DNA of 21,965 nucleotides. Source: Candidatus Woesearchaeota archaeon. Its GTDB lineage: Archaea; Nanobdellota; Nanobdellia; Woesearchaeales; JAGWAF01. Made by a program: the position numbers and the translations under genes. Positions 1 through 6,605 of this stretch are shown piece by piece. The number at the start of each line of letters is the position of its first letter. The stretch's first letter is position 1. The notes beneath the pieces are model-generated. The model had not been told where the DNA came from and did not search any database. It worked only from the letters and a program-made list of their open reading frames with translations. Location of the stretch: positions 1 through 21,965 of the forward strand of contig JAFGCE010000002.1 in assembly GCA_016932755.1 (NCBI GenBank), in the 5' to 3' direction.

Positions 1-1
1 A

Positions 2-430
2 GATGTTGGCGGGAAGAAAGGAGGGGGCTTATTTGGCGGCAAACCTTCGCGCGACCCTGAAGGCCCTTCTATGGCTTATGTTTCTGATGAGATGACTAAC
101 CTGAGCACAAGGCTGAAAGTGCTTGAGGAAAGGACATCAAACATGAAAAAGAAGCAGGAGCTTATTGAGCAGAACATGCTTTCGCACAGGAAAAAGGACT
201 CTGATGAAATGGAGATGCTTAGGGATGAAATAGATGAGATGAGAAAGATTATAACCGAGATAGAAAACAGGGTTATAATGCTGATAAAAGAGCTGAGGCT
301 GAGCGCAAAAAAAGAGGATGTTGATATTTTAAAGAAGTATTTTGAGTTTTGGGAGCCTGTAAAGTTTGTAACCCAGAACCAGGTTGAGAGTATTGTAAGG
401 GAAATGATTGAAGAAGAAAGGCAGAAATAG
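2..430 (+). CDS. Coiled-coil protein, 5' end cut by window edge
   Basis: The reading frame is open from base 2, so the start codon lies before the window. The ATG at 71 is the first in view but is probably internal. The visible N-terminal part is glycine/lysine-rich (includes GGGLFGGKP), followed by a long charged helical region with heptad-like spacing over about 95 residues. The C-terminal part contains a conserved-looking patch around FWEPVKFVTQ and ends in an acidic helix. There are no membrane segments or cysteines, so the protein is predicted to be cytoplasmic. The next gene has a similar LFG-type glycine/lysine N-terminus and also ends in a coiled coil, which suggests the two act together. 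I do not recognise the family with certainty. It resembles coiled-coil proteins I associate with archaeal type IV pilus/archaellum loci, but the genes that would show this are outside the window. Confidence 0.75.
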   Translation, partial: DVGGKKGGGLFGGKPSRDPEGPSMAYVSDEMTNLSTRLKVLEERTSNMKKKQELIEQNMLSHRKKDSDEMEMLRDEIDEMRKIITEIENRVIMLIKELRLSAKKEDVDILKKYFEFWEPVKFVTQNQVESIVREMIEEERQK

Positions 431-446
431 CTGCTTAAAAACAAAA

Positions 447-458
447 CTTTTATAAAAC
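447..458 (+). promoter_or_regulatory. TATA box for the Pro-rich coiled-coil gene
   Basis: CTTTTATAAAAC lies in a 68-base AT-rich gap, about 45 nt before the TTG start at 499. It predicts a leader of about 20 nt that carries the Shine-Dalgarno site at 487-494. Confidence 0.5.
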
Positions 459-486
459 AAAACAAACAAAATAATTAAAAACAAAA

Positions 487-494
487 AGAGGTGG
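487..494 (+). promoter_or_regulatory. Shine-Dalgarno site selecting a TTG start
   Basis: AGAGGTGG ends four bases before TTG at 499. It matches the archaeal 16S 3' end well and decides the non-ATG start of the following gene. Confidence 0.65.
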
Positions 495-498
495 CAAT

Positions 499-1203
499 TT
501 GGCTTTATTTGGGATAGGCAAAAAGAAACAAGCAGGAGGCCCGGCTTTTTCAGAAGGGGCTCAACCAGGAGGAATGCCTCCTCCGCAGGATTATGAGTCT
601 CCTGATATGCCCACAGGCACTCCTGTTGAGCAAGTTCTTACACTGCAGAGGCAGGGAATGACAAACAACCAGATAGCGCAGACCCTCCAGCAGCAGGGAT
701 ACAACCCCCAGCAGGTTTATGATGCTATGAACCAGGCTTCAATAAAAGGGGCTGTGACACCAACGCCTGCTGAAGAGATGCCGTTTCCTGGAAGCACGCA
801 GCAGATGCCAGGCCCGCCTCAATCCGGAGGAATGCCCCCTCCACCTCCTCCATCAGGAATGCAGGAAGGCCAGACAATACCCGGCATAGAAGAGACAGTT
901 GAATCCATTGTTGAGGAAAAGTGGAAGGAAGTAGGAGACACAATATCCAAGCTTAACGAGTGGAAGGAAGATGTGGATTCAAGGCTGACAAGATTTGAGC
1001 AGTCAGTAAAAGACCTCAAGTCAGATATGGACAACCTTCACAAGGCAATTGTCTCAAAGATAGGGGAATATGACCAGAATATTCTTAATGTTGGTACAGA
1101 AATAAAAGCAATGGAAAAGGTGTTTTCAAAAGTTCTCCCGACTTTCACAGAAAACGTAAACGAGCTTTCAAGAGTTGCAAAAGGGCTTAAGACAAGGAAA
1201 TAA
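499..1203 (+). CDS. Pro/Gln-rich protein with small helical domain and C-terminal coiled coil
   Basis: A 234-residue protein of unknown function. Residues 1-40 are Gly/Pro-rich and low in complexity, with a Lys-rich start. Residues 43-80 form a short compact helical unit, with a GMTNNQIAQTLQQQGYNPQQ pattern like a UBA or helix-turn-helix fold. Residues 85-127 are a proline-rich linker with a run of six prolines. Residues 130-232 are a long amphipathic coiled coil ending in a conserved-looking LPTFTENVNELS patch. It has no signal peptide, membrane span or cysteine. The TTG start is supported by a strong Shine-Dalgarno sequence. It follows another coiled-coil gene in the same direction but has its own TATA box. 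It converges on the operon of three membrane proteins. A scaffold or adaptor role is inferred from the architecture only. Confidence 0.8.
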   Translation: MALFGIGKKKQAGGPAFSEGAQPGGMPPPQDYESPDMPTGTPVEQVLTLQRQGMTNNQIAQTLQQQGYNPQQVYDAMNQASIKGAVTPTPAEEMPFPGSTQQMPGPPQSGGMPPPPPPSGMQEGQTIPGIEETVESIVEEKWKEVGDTISKLNEWKEDVDSRLTRFEQSVKDLKSDMDNLHKAIVSKIGEYDQNILNVGTEIKAMEKVFSKVLPTFTENVNELSRVAKGLKTRK

Positions 1204-1232
1204 TTTTTAATTTTAATACTTTTTCTCGCAGC
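1204..1232. terminator. T/A-rich intergenic terminator between convergent genes
   Basis: The 29-base gap between two convergent stop codons contains repeated T runs (ATTTTTAATTTTAATACTTTTT) on the + strand. Such oligo-T stretches are the usual archaeal termination signal, and no hairpin is evident. The A runs on the other side are less convincing for the minus strand. Confidence 0.35.
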
Positions 1233-1805
1233 TTATTTTTCATAAGTCAGTTTGCTGACAGTAAAGAATGCAATCAGCAGTATTGCTATCAACCCAAGCA
1301 CTTTTGGGTGGAAAATGGTTTGCCAGAAATCGCTTTCCTGCTTTGGAACCTGCCCTCCATCCCCTCCTTCTGAAACTGTGGCGTTTTCCCCTTCTCCATA
1401 GGGAGGGTAGCCCCCTTTTTCAGATATGACCTGGCTTAGTGAGCCGAGCACTATGGCAAGCACAAGGAAAAAAATCCACCAGTTGATAAATGAATAGTCA
1501 GAGCTTTTTATGACAGCCAGAATATCAGCCTCTCCTGCCCCAAGTATCATAAACCCAAGCAGGAGGAACACTATGAATATCATAAGAAGCACAAACCACG
1601 GAGCTGCCCTGTTTATTGTCTCTATAACAGTTGATGACAGCAAAGACATTAAAGCAAAAATAACAGCGATAATCGCATGAAGCGCACGGTTGTCTCCGAA
1701 CACTTTCCTGTAGCTTAGAAATCCGTAAACAACTGCAAAAATAAAGAGAAAGGGAAATACAGCTCCAAAACTCTTAATCAAGCTTACATCCATTATAGTT
1801 GCCAT
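1233..1805 (-). CDS. Five-helix membrane protein, paralogue A
   Basis: A 190-residue integral membrane protein with predicted helices near residues 12-29, 42-62, 66-88, 107-125 and 168-184. Between the fourth and fifth helices is a hydrophilic loop of about 40 residues rich in Gly and Glu. The N-terminal motif (FGAVFPFLFIFAVVYGFL followed by KVFG) aligns with the same region of the two upstream genes, so the three are diverged paralogues. It is the last gene of the three-gene operon, starting 6 nt after the stop of paralogue B with no clear Shine-Dalgarno, so translation is probably coupled. A second in-frame Met at residue 5 (1793) is possible. It has no catalytic residues or known domain that I recognise. 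Function is unknown. A structural or channel-like role in the cytoplasmic membrane is inference. Confidence 0.8.
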   Translation of the reverse strand: MATIMDVSLIKSFGAVFPFLFIFAVVYGFLSYRKVFGDNRALHAIIAVIFALMSLLSSTVIETINRAAPWFVLLMIFIVFLLLGFMILGAGEADILAVIKSSDYSFINWWIFFLVLAIVLGSLSQVISEKGGYPPYGEGENATVSEGGDGGQVPKQESDFWQTIFHPKVLGLIAILLIAFFTVSKLTYEK

Positions 1806-1811
1806 TTTGTT

Positions 1812-2372
1812 TTATTTGCCGAAAGCGCTGTCTACAAATTTCTTGAATTTGTCTCCAAGACCTTCTCCTGTAGATTCCGAGGTTACAAACCAGATGATTA
1901 TTCCGAATACGAGTATTATAACAACCAGCGCCTGCACATCAGGGTCGTTAAGCCAGAAAGGCATGTTGTACCACCATCCTGCCGCTTTTCCGAAAATCCA
2001 GGTAACTGCAATAATTGACAGGAGCAGCACAAGACCTGAAACCCATCCGCCCCCTTTTGGCTCAAAAAAGATTCCTGCAAGCACAAGGAACATGATTACA
2101 GCTATCACCAGCACTGATACTGCCGGGATAGACTGGTTTATTATGTCTACAACATCCGCTCCGGCAGGGTACTGCCCGGTTACATGCGGTATAACCACAA
2201 GAAGGGACACAACAAGTGAGAAAATTACGTTATACTTCTTGCTTTCAGCACCGAATATCTTAGCTTTCTGCAGTATTGCAAAAATAACTGTAAATACCAG
2301 TACGAAAGGAAGAATAACATCAGTCAGCCCTATGTTTTCCAAATAGTAAAGTGCGCTTTGAGTTGATGCCAT
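1812..2372 (-). CDS. Five-helix membrane protein, paralogue B
   Basis: A 186-residue membrane protein with helices near residues 18-36, 48-63, 82-102, 110-127 and 147-163, and a short basic/acidic C-terminal tail. The first helix carries the family motif: a hydrophobic DVILPFVLVFTVIFAIL stretch followed by KIFG. The same motif occurs as DVVLPFILVFTIVYAIL/KVLG in paralogue C and in diverged form in A. A turn rich in Gly, Trp and Asn (KAAGWWYNMPFWLNDP, about 129-144) precedes the last helix. The start is fixed by an AGAGGTGT Shine-Dalgarno (minus strand, near 2376-2383) four bases before the ATG. It lies in the middle of the operon C-B-A. No enzymatic motif is visible. The family is not one I can name. 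Confidence 0.8.
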   Translation of the reverse strand: MASTQSALYYLENIGLTDVILPFVLVFTVIFAILQKAKIFGAESKKYNVIFSLVVSLLVVIPHVTGQYPAGADVVDIINQSIPAVSVLVIAVIMFLVLAGIFFEPKGGGWVSGLVLLLSIIAVTWIFGKAAGWWYNMPFWLNDPDVQALVVIILVFGIIIWFVTSESTGEGLGDKFKKFVDSAFGK

Positions 2373-2413
2373 TTTACACCTCTTTGATTTTGTTATTGAG
2401 TATTAATATTTAA

Positions 2414-2992
2414 TTATTCCTTTTTTTCTTTTTTGCTGGTTTCTTCTGCCGGTTTCTGGACCCACCAGATAAAGATGATTATGCCTATGATTAATATGAT
2501 TGAAGCCACTCCTGTGCTTGACCAGTGATATCCTATATAATTCCAGAACCACTCAAGCCATGGCTGGCCTGATTTTGTCGGTATAGCCTGCAGGAAAATA
2601 AGAAGCAGGCCTACAAACATGATTATCATGAATAAGGTCCTCCATCTTCCTTCAAGAGCAACTTCCTCGCTTTCTTTGTAGAAAACTCCTACCAGAAGAA
2701 GGAAGAATACAGATGCAAGAAGAAGGACAACCATCTGTGATGATACATTTGCAATTATTGCAACAAGCTTTGATGAGGCAACAACAAGAAAGGAGATTGC
2801 AAAAGCAGTCATTGCGTTAAGGTTCTTTCTTGTGTATTTTACACCCTGGATTTCTTCTGTGCCAAGCACTTTTGTTTTTTCAAGTATGGCATAGACAATA
2901 GTAAAAACAAGTATAAACGGCAAAACGACGTCATAGATGCCGATTCTGTCGAAAAAATAGATTATTCCTCTGAAGGTGGATGGCTCTGCCAT
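2414..2992 (-). CDS. Five-helix membrane protein, paralogue C, first gene of operon
   Basis: A 192-residue protein. I start it at the ATG at 2992 (sequence MAEPSTF), because the longer reading would extend through the palindromic TATA element into the promoter. Predicted helices are near residues 21-38, 60-80, 86-105, 119-136 and 161-178, with a lysine/glutamate-rich cytoplasmic-looking tail (SKKEKKE). The motif DVVLPFILVFTIVYAIL then KVLG at 21-44 is shared with paralogue B and more weakly with A. A Trp-rich loop (PWLEWFWNY) precedes the last helix, much as in B. It is divergently transcribed from the translin operon. The mRNA is probably leaderless, since the TATA core lies about 28 nt upstream of this ATG. 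Function is unknown. Confidence 0.8.
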   Translation of the reverse strand: MAEPSTFRGIIYFFDRIGIYDVVLPFILVFTIVYAILEKTKVLGTEEIQGVKYTRKNLNAMTAFAISFLVVASSKLVAIIANVSSQMVVLLLASVFFLLLVGVFYKESEEVALEGRWRTLFMIIMFVGLLLIFLQAIPTKSGQPWLEWFWNYIGYHWSSTGVASIILIIGIIIFIWWVQKPAEETSKKEKKE

Positions 2993-3009
2993 GATAGTTT
3001 TAAATTGAT

Positions 3010-3029
3010 AAGATTTATATATAAATCTT
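3010..3029 (-). promoter_or_regulatory. Perfect 20-bp palindrome holding the TATA box of the membrane operon
   Basis: AAGATTTATA followed directly by its exact reverse complement TATAAATCTT. The centre lies about 28 nt upstream of the ATG of paralogue C on the minus strand, where the TATA box of a leaderless transcript should be. The symmetry goes beyond the TATA core to 20 bp, so it may also be an operator for a dimeric repressor, or it may allow transcription in both directions. Confidence 0.55.
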
Positions 3030-3050
3030 GTGGTTTTTATATTTGGGCAA

Positions 3051-3060
3051 CATTTAAATA
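3051..3060 (+). promoter_or_regulatory. TATA box of the translin operon
   Basis: CATTTAAATA lies 22-32 nt before the ATG at 3083, the spacing expected for a leaderless archaeal transcript. Confidence 0.55.
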
Positions 3061-3082
3061 CCAATCTGAATATCTTCTGGCA

Positions 3083-3643
3083 ATGATAAACAAAAAAGAA
3101 TTTTCAAAAATAAGGGATGAGCTTGCAAAATCTGAGCAATCAAGAGAATCCTTGATACAGAATTCAAGGGAAATAATAAGGCTTTCAAAGCTGATAATAT
3201 ATGCTTTGCAAAGGGATGATGCAAAAAAAGCTGAATCTCTTGTTAAGCAGATCAAGGCTAAAGTAAAGAAGCTTCCTTCTGAAGACTATAATACAGGCAT
3301 GAAGCATGTTGCTTTGCAGGAATATGTTGAGGCTATGGCCTTATTCAGTTTTGCACGAAAAGGGGAAATCCCAACTGCAAGGCAGCTGAATGTCCAGACA
3401 GAAGCTTATCTGGGCGGGCTTGCTGATCTGACAGGCGAGCTTGTAAGAATCGCTGTCGGCAAGGCTATAAAATCAAAATATGAAGAAGTCTCAAGGATAA
3501 AAGACCTTGTTGAGGAAATCTATGGGGAATTCCTCCAGCTTGACTTAAGAGGAGGAGAGTTAAGGAAGAAATCTGACCAGATAAAATGGAGCCTTAACAA
3601 GCTCGAGGACATGGCTTATGAAATCAAAAGACAAAACAAGTGA
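3083..3643 (+). CDS. Translin/TRAX-family nucleic-acid-binding protein, likely RNase
   Basis: A 186-residue, all-helical translin-family protein. Recognition rests on LQEYVEAMALFSF (about 78-90), the AYLGGLADLTGELVR block (about 108-122) and a C-terminal KWSLNKLEDMAYEIKR. These match the translin/TRAX family along its full length. Eukaryotic translin and TRAX form the C3PO RNase octamer, and TRAX catalysis uses two Glu spaced by three plus an Asp. E80, E83 and D115 here occupy the equivalent motifs, so an active endoribonuclease is plausible (inference from alignment by eye). The ATG at 3083 is chosen over an upstream in-frame start because a TATA box sits 22-30 nt before it. It overlaps the HD-domain gene by 26 nt, implying translational coupling. 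Confidence 0.88.
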   Translation: MINKKEFSKIRDELAKSEQSRESLIQNSREIIRLSKLIIYALQRDDAKKAESLVKQIKAKVKKLPSEDYNTGMKHVALQEYVEAMALFSFARKGEIPTARQLNVQTEAYLGGLADLTGELVRIAVGKAIKSKYEEVSRIKDLVEEIYGEFLQLDLRGGELRKKSDQIKWSLNKLEDMAYEIKRQNK

Positions 3644-4205
3644 AACTGTAAAATACCTTTTTGAGGCAGGCCAGCTTAAGCGAGTTAAAAGGTCTGGATG
3701 GTGGCTCATAGGTGTTGACAACCCCGAAACTGTTGCTGAGCACAGCTTCAGGACTGCTGTTGTGGGATATGTAATAGCCAGCCTTGAAGGGCTTAACCCT
3801 GACAAGGTTGCAATGACTGCACTGTTCCATGATTTTCCTGAGACAAGGCTCAATGACATGCACAAAGTTGGCCAGAGGTATATAGATTTCAAGGATGCTG
3901 AAATCAGTGCATTTAGGGAGCAGGTAAGCAGGCTTCCTGAAAAAATAAGGAAAGACCTTTCAGAAAGGATTCACTATAACCATGAAGATGCAACTCCTGA
4001 AGATACAGCGGCAAGGGATGCTGACTACATAGAATGCGCTTTGCAGGCAAAAGAGTATATTGACAAAGGCTACAAGGAAGCGCAGGACTGGCTGGACAAC
4101 ATAAAGACTGTCATCAGGACAGAAACAGCCAAGAAAATGCTCGCAGAAATTGAAAGGACAGACTCCAATTCTTGGTGGAAAGGTCTGAAAAACATAAAAA
4201 GGTAG
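3618..4205 (+). CDS. HD-domain 5'-nucleotidase-like hydrolase (YfbR/HDDC2 family)
   Basis: A 195-residue HD-superfamily metal-dependent phosphohydrolase. The family signature RSGWWLIGV...ETVAEHSF is at residues 25-44. Metal ligands are H42, the H71-D72 pair in ALFHDFPETR, and D134 in ARDADYIECALQAKEY. YfbR/HDDC2 proteins hydrolyse deoxyribonucleoside 5'-monophosphates, so a role in nucleotide turnover is likely. The start lies inside the translin gene (26-nt overlap), with a GAGG about 10 nt upstream. The coupling to translin suggests the two proteins work in one process, for example removing mononucleotides released from RNA or DNA. That is inference. The length and all HD ligands fit the family. 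Confidence 0.85.
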   Translation: MKSKDKTSETVKYLFEAGQLKRVKRSGWWLIGVDNPETVAEHSFRTAVVGYVIASLEGLNPDKVAMTALFHDFPETRLNDMHKVGQRYIDFKDAEISAFREQVSRLPEKIRKDLSERIHYNHEDATPEDTAARDADYIECALQAKEYIDKGYKEAQDWLDNIKTVIRTETAKKMLAEIERTDSNSWWKGLKNIKR

Positions 4206-4210
4206 TTATA

Positions 4211-5167
4211 ATGGCTTCTTTAAAAAAAGCAGCAGAAGTTGTGCTGAAAAAATGCATGAAACTGAAAGAGAATGAATCATGTCTTATCGTTACAGACGAG
4301 AACAAGCTTAAGATAGCAAATGCTTTTCTTTCTGAAGCAGGAAAAATAACAAAAAAGGTCAAGCTTGTGCAGATTCCTGTCGGAAAGGTAAGCGGAGAAG
4401 AGCCTCCTGCGCATGTTGCAGAGCAGATGAAAGAGCATGATGTCGTGCTCATGCCCATGACAAAATCGCTTTCATGGACAAAAGCAAGAAAAGACGCCTG
4501 TGCAGCAGGAGCAAGGATAGCTTCAATGCCTTCAATAACAGAAGATATAATGGAGCGGACTCTGGACATTGCTTATGAAGATATGAAAAAGACAACAGTT
4601 GGGCTTGCAAGGGAGTTAGGCATGGCGCAGGAGATTGAAATAACAACTCCTGCTGGAACAGAACTCAGGCTTTCAACAAAAAACAGGAAATGGGAGGGAC
4701 TTGATTCAGGGATTTATGACAAGCCCGGAAGATGGGGGAACCTTCCGTCAGGAGAGGTGTTCATAGCGCCTGTTGAAGGAACAGCAAACGGCACTGCTGT
4801 TATAGACGCCTCAATGGCTGGTGTAGGAAAGCTGGAAAGGCCTATAACTGTGGCAATCAAAGACGGCTTTGCTGTTGATTTTAAAGGCGGAAAAGAGGCA
4901 AAAAAGCTGAAAACGATGCTTGAGAAAATCGGAAGCAGGAAGGCATTCAACATTGCAGAGCTTGGGATAGGGACAAACTACAAGGCAAAGGTTACAGGAA
5001 TCGTTCTCGAGGACGAGAAAGTAAAAGGCACATGCCACATCGCTTTCGGTAGCAATGCATTATTCGGCGGGGCAGTTGATGTTCCGATTCATGTTGATGG
5101 AGTCATGAAAAAGCCAACTATAAGGGCTGACGGAAAAATTTTAATCAAGGATGGAGAGCTGTTTTAG
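4211..5167 (+). CDS. Short M29-type aminopeptidase
   Basis: A 318-residue protein related to the thermophilic aminopeptidase family M29 (AmpS, aminopeptidase T), which removes N-terminal residues using a two-metal centre. The C-terminal catalytic part shows NLPSGEVFIAP (E182), AELGIGTN (E250), GTCHIAFG (H276) and IHVDG (H294, D296), which are the family's ligand positions. At 318 residues it is shorter than the roughly 400-residue bacterial enzymes. The missing length seems to come from the N-terminal domain, while the active site is complete. I chose the ATG at 4211, five bases after the preceding stop, rather than an upstream ATG (4172) inside the HD gene. It abuts the next gene without a gap. 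Likely role: cytoplasmic peptide degradation. Confidence 0.8.
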   Translation: MASLKKAAEVVLKKCMKLKENESCLIVTDENKLKIANAFLSEAGKITKKVKLVQIPVGKVSGEEPPAHVAEQMKEHDVVLMPMTKSLSWTKARKDACAAGARIASMPSITEDIMERTLDIAYEDMKKTTVGLARELGMAQEIEITTPAGTELRLSTKNRKWEGLDSGIYDKPGRWGNLPSGEVFIAPVEGTANGTAVIDASMAGVGKLERPITVAIKDGFAVDFKGGKEAKKLKTMLEKIGSRKAFNIAELGIGTNYKAKVTGIVLEDEKVKGTCHIAFGSNALFGGAVDVPIHVDGVMKKPTIRADGKILIKDGELF

Positions 5168-5803
5168 ATGGATATTGACGGAATAAGGATTGAGTGGCTT
5201 GGCCACGCAGCTGTAAGAATAATTTTAGGTATGGTAATCTACATCGATCCTTATCAGGTAAGCTCAAATGAAAAAGCAGACCTTATTCTGATAACCCACG
5301 GGCATTACGACCACTGCAGTGTTGAGGATATACAGAAGATTGCAAAGCATGAGACAATAATTATCGCGACAACAGACTGCACAAGCAAGTTCGCGGGAAA
5401 AGTTGAAGCTGCTGACCTGAGGCTTGCTGTTCCAGGAAAAAAATTTGAAGTTGGGGAGGTCAAGATTGAGGCTGTTCCGGCATATAACCCGAAAAAACAG
5501 TTCCACCCGAAGTCAAATGACTGGGTTGGGTACATTGTTGAGGTTAAGGGAAAAAGAATATATCATGCAGGCGACACTGATGTGATACCTGAAATGGAAA
5601 AAATAAATGCAGACATAGCGCTACTGCCGATTGGGGGGACTTACACCATGACTCCTGAAGAGGCTGCCGAGGCTGCGAACAAAATAAACCCAAAAATTGC
5701 AATTCCTATCCATTTCGGCGCGATTGTAGGCACAAAAGCAGATGCTGAGAAATTCAAGGCTTTGTGCAAGTGCGAGGCAAAAATCCTTAATCCTTCGGTT
5801 TAG
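5168..5803 (+). CDS. Metal-dependent hydrolase, metallo-beta-lactamase fold (UPF0173-like)
   Basis: A 211-residue single-domain MBL-fold protein. It has the core HxHxDH motif at residues 44-49 (HGHYDH), H113 in a QFHPK motif, D136 in HAGDTD and H182 in PIHFGA, giving a complete two-metal site. The order and spacing fit the UPF0173/UlaG-like group, which also resembles N-acyl-phosphatidylethanolamine phospholipase D. The physiological substrate is unknown for most members. The ATG follows directly after the stop codon of the aminopeptidase gene, so it is the last gene of the translin operon. Its 3' end overlaps the convergent methyltransferase gene by 17 nt. Confidence 0.87.
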   Translation: MDIDGIRIEWLGHAAVRIILGMVIYIDPYQVSSNEKADLILITHGHYDHCSVEDIQKIAKHETIIIATTDCTSKFAGKVEAADLRLAVPGKKFEVGEVKIEAVPAYNPKKQFHPKSNDWVGYIVEVKGKRIYHAGDTDVIPEMEKINADIALLPIGGTYTMTPEEAAEAANKINPKIAIPIHFGAIVGTKADAEKFKALCKCEAKILNPSV

Positions 5804-6605
5804 TTATTTTTTTATTCTTGAAACATAAATACAGGTTCTCTTTTCTGTCCAGGCAATATTCCCTGATTGTCTTATTATTTAGTGTTTTTGCGAATTTATT
5901 GACAATAACTGTGAAGCTTTGTTCTTCCAGCTTTTTTTTGTAGTCTTTTCCATATACTCTCCAGTGATCCTCCTCCCCAAACATTTTTTTTCTTTTTTCA
6001 GGATCTTTTATTGTGAAGTCTTCTTTTGTTTTATACAATAAACTTGACATATGCGATTGTATTATTGCAAAACCATTTTTTTTAAGGACCCTGCGAATCT
6101 CACTCATTGCTTTTTTATCATTAAGGACATGTTCCAATACATGCATACAGATAATGATATCAAATGAGTTATCTTTTAAAGAAAGGCGGGTTATATCCTC
6201 TTTTTTCATCACATTGTATAAAAAGGGTTTTGAGGAGTCTAAATCCACGCTTAAATAATCCAGGTTCTTATACTCCTCCCTTAAAAATTTGGTTACTGAC
6301 TTCTCGGGGGCAAAATGAAGCAATTTTATCTTCTTTTTTTTAGGCAAAGTTTTATTTAGGTATAGGCAAAGCAGCCTATGCCTTTTATGCGATCCGCAAT
6401 TTGGGCAAATCGAGTAGTTATTTGTCTGGTTATATGGCAAAAATTCATTTCCTGCCCACCCGCAACAAATGCATTTTGCTTTTCTCCCGCTGAGCAAAGC
6501 AAAAAGGATGCGGATTCTATAAATAATCTTATCATAAAACAGATGCCGGATTTTCCATGGGATTCGGGGCTTTAATAAAAAAGGTTTAAGCGATTTTTTT
6601 TTCAT
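5787..6605 (-). CDS. Zinc-ribbon SAM-dependent methyltransferase
   Basis: A 272-residue protein. A basic N-terminus is followed by a putative zinc ribbon with C45, C48 (CICC) and C67, C70 (CPNC). The class I methyltransferase domain covers about residues 93-225. It has LLHFAPE as motif I, an acidic strand end at YLSVDLD (118-123), an EDITRL turn, and DIIICMHVLEHV (149-160), typical of the Methyltransf_11 group. This N-terminal ribbon plus methyltransferase layout occurs among glycan or surface-polymer methyltransferases. The substrate here is unknown. Its ATG overlaps the tgt stop codon (ATGA), so the two are co-transcribed. The gene is visibly more AT-rich than its neighbours, with many A/T runs, which hints at a separate origin. 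Confidence 0.8.
   Translation of the reverse strand: MKKKSLKPFLLKPRIPWKIRHLFYDKIIYRIRILFALLSGRKAKCICCGWAGNEFLPYNQTNNYSICPNCGSHKRHRLLCLYLNKTLPKKKKIKLLHFAPEKSVTKFLREEYKNLDYLSVDLDSSKPFLYNVMKKEDITRLSLKDNSFDIIICMHVLEHVLNDKKAMSEIRRVLKKNGFAIIQSHMSSLLYKTKEDFTIKDPEKRKKMFGEEDHWRVYGKDYKKKLEEQSFTVIVNKFAKTLNNKTIREYCLDRKENLYLCFKNKKITKPKD

Noticed and set aside
71..430. Treating the ATG at 71 as the true start of the first gene
   Set aside because: The frame is open to the window edge, with a plausible Gly/Lys-rich coding sequence upstream and no ribosome site or TATA box before 71.
1807..2346. Long + strand ORF opposite paralogue B
   Set aside because: It is antisense to a clear membrane protein, with Ser/Thr/Pro-rich composition typical of a shadow frame and no promoter or ribosome site.
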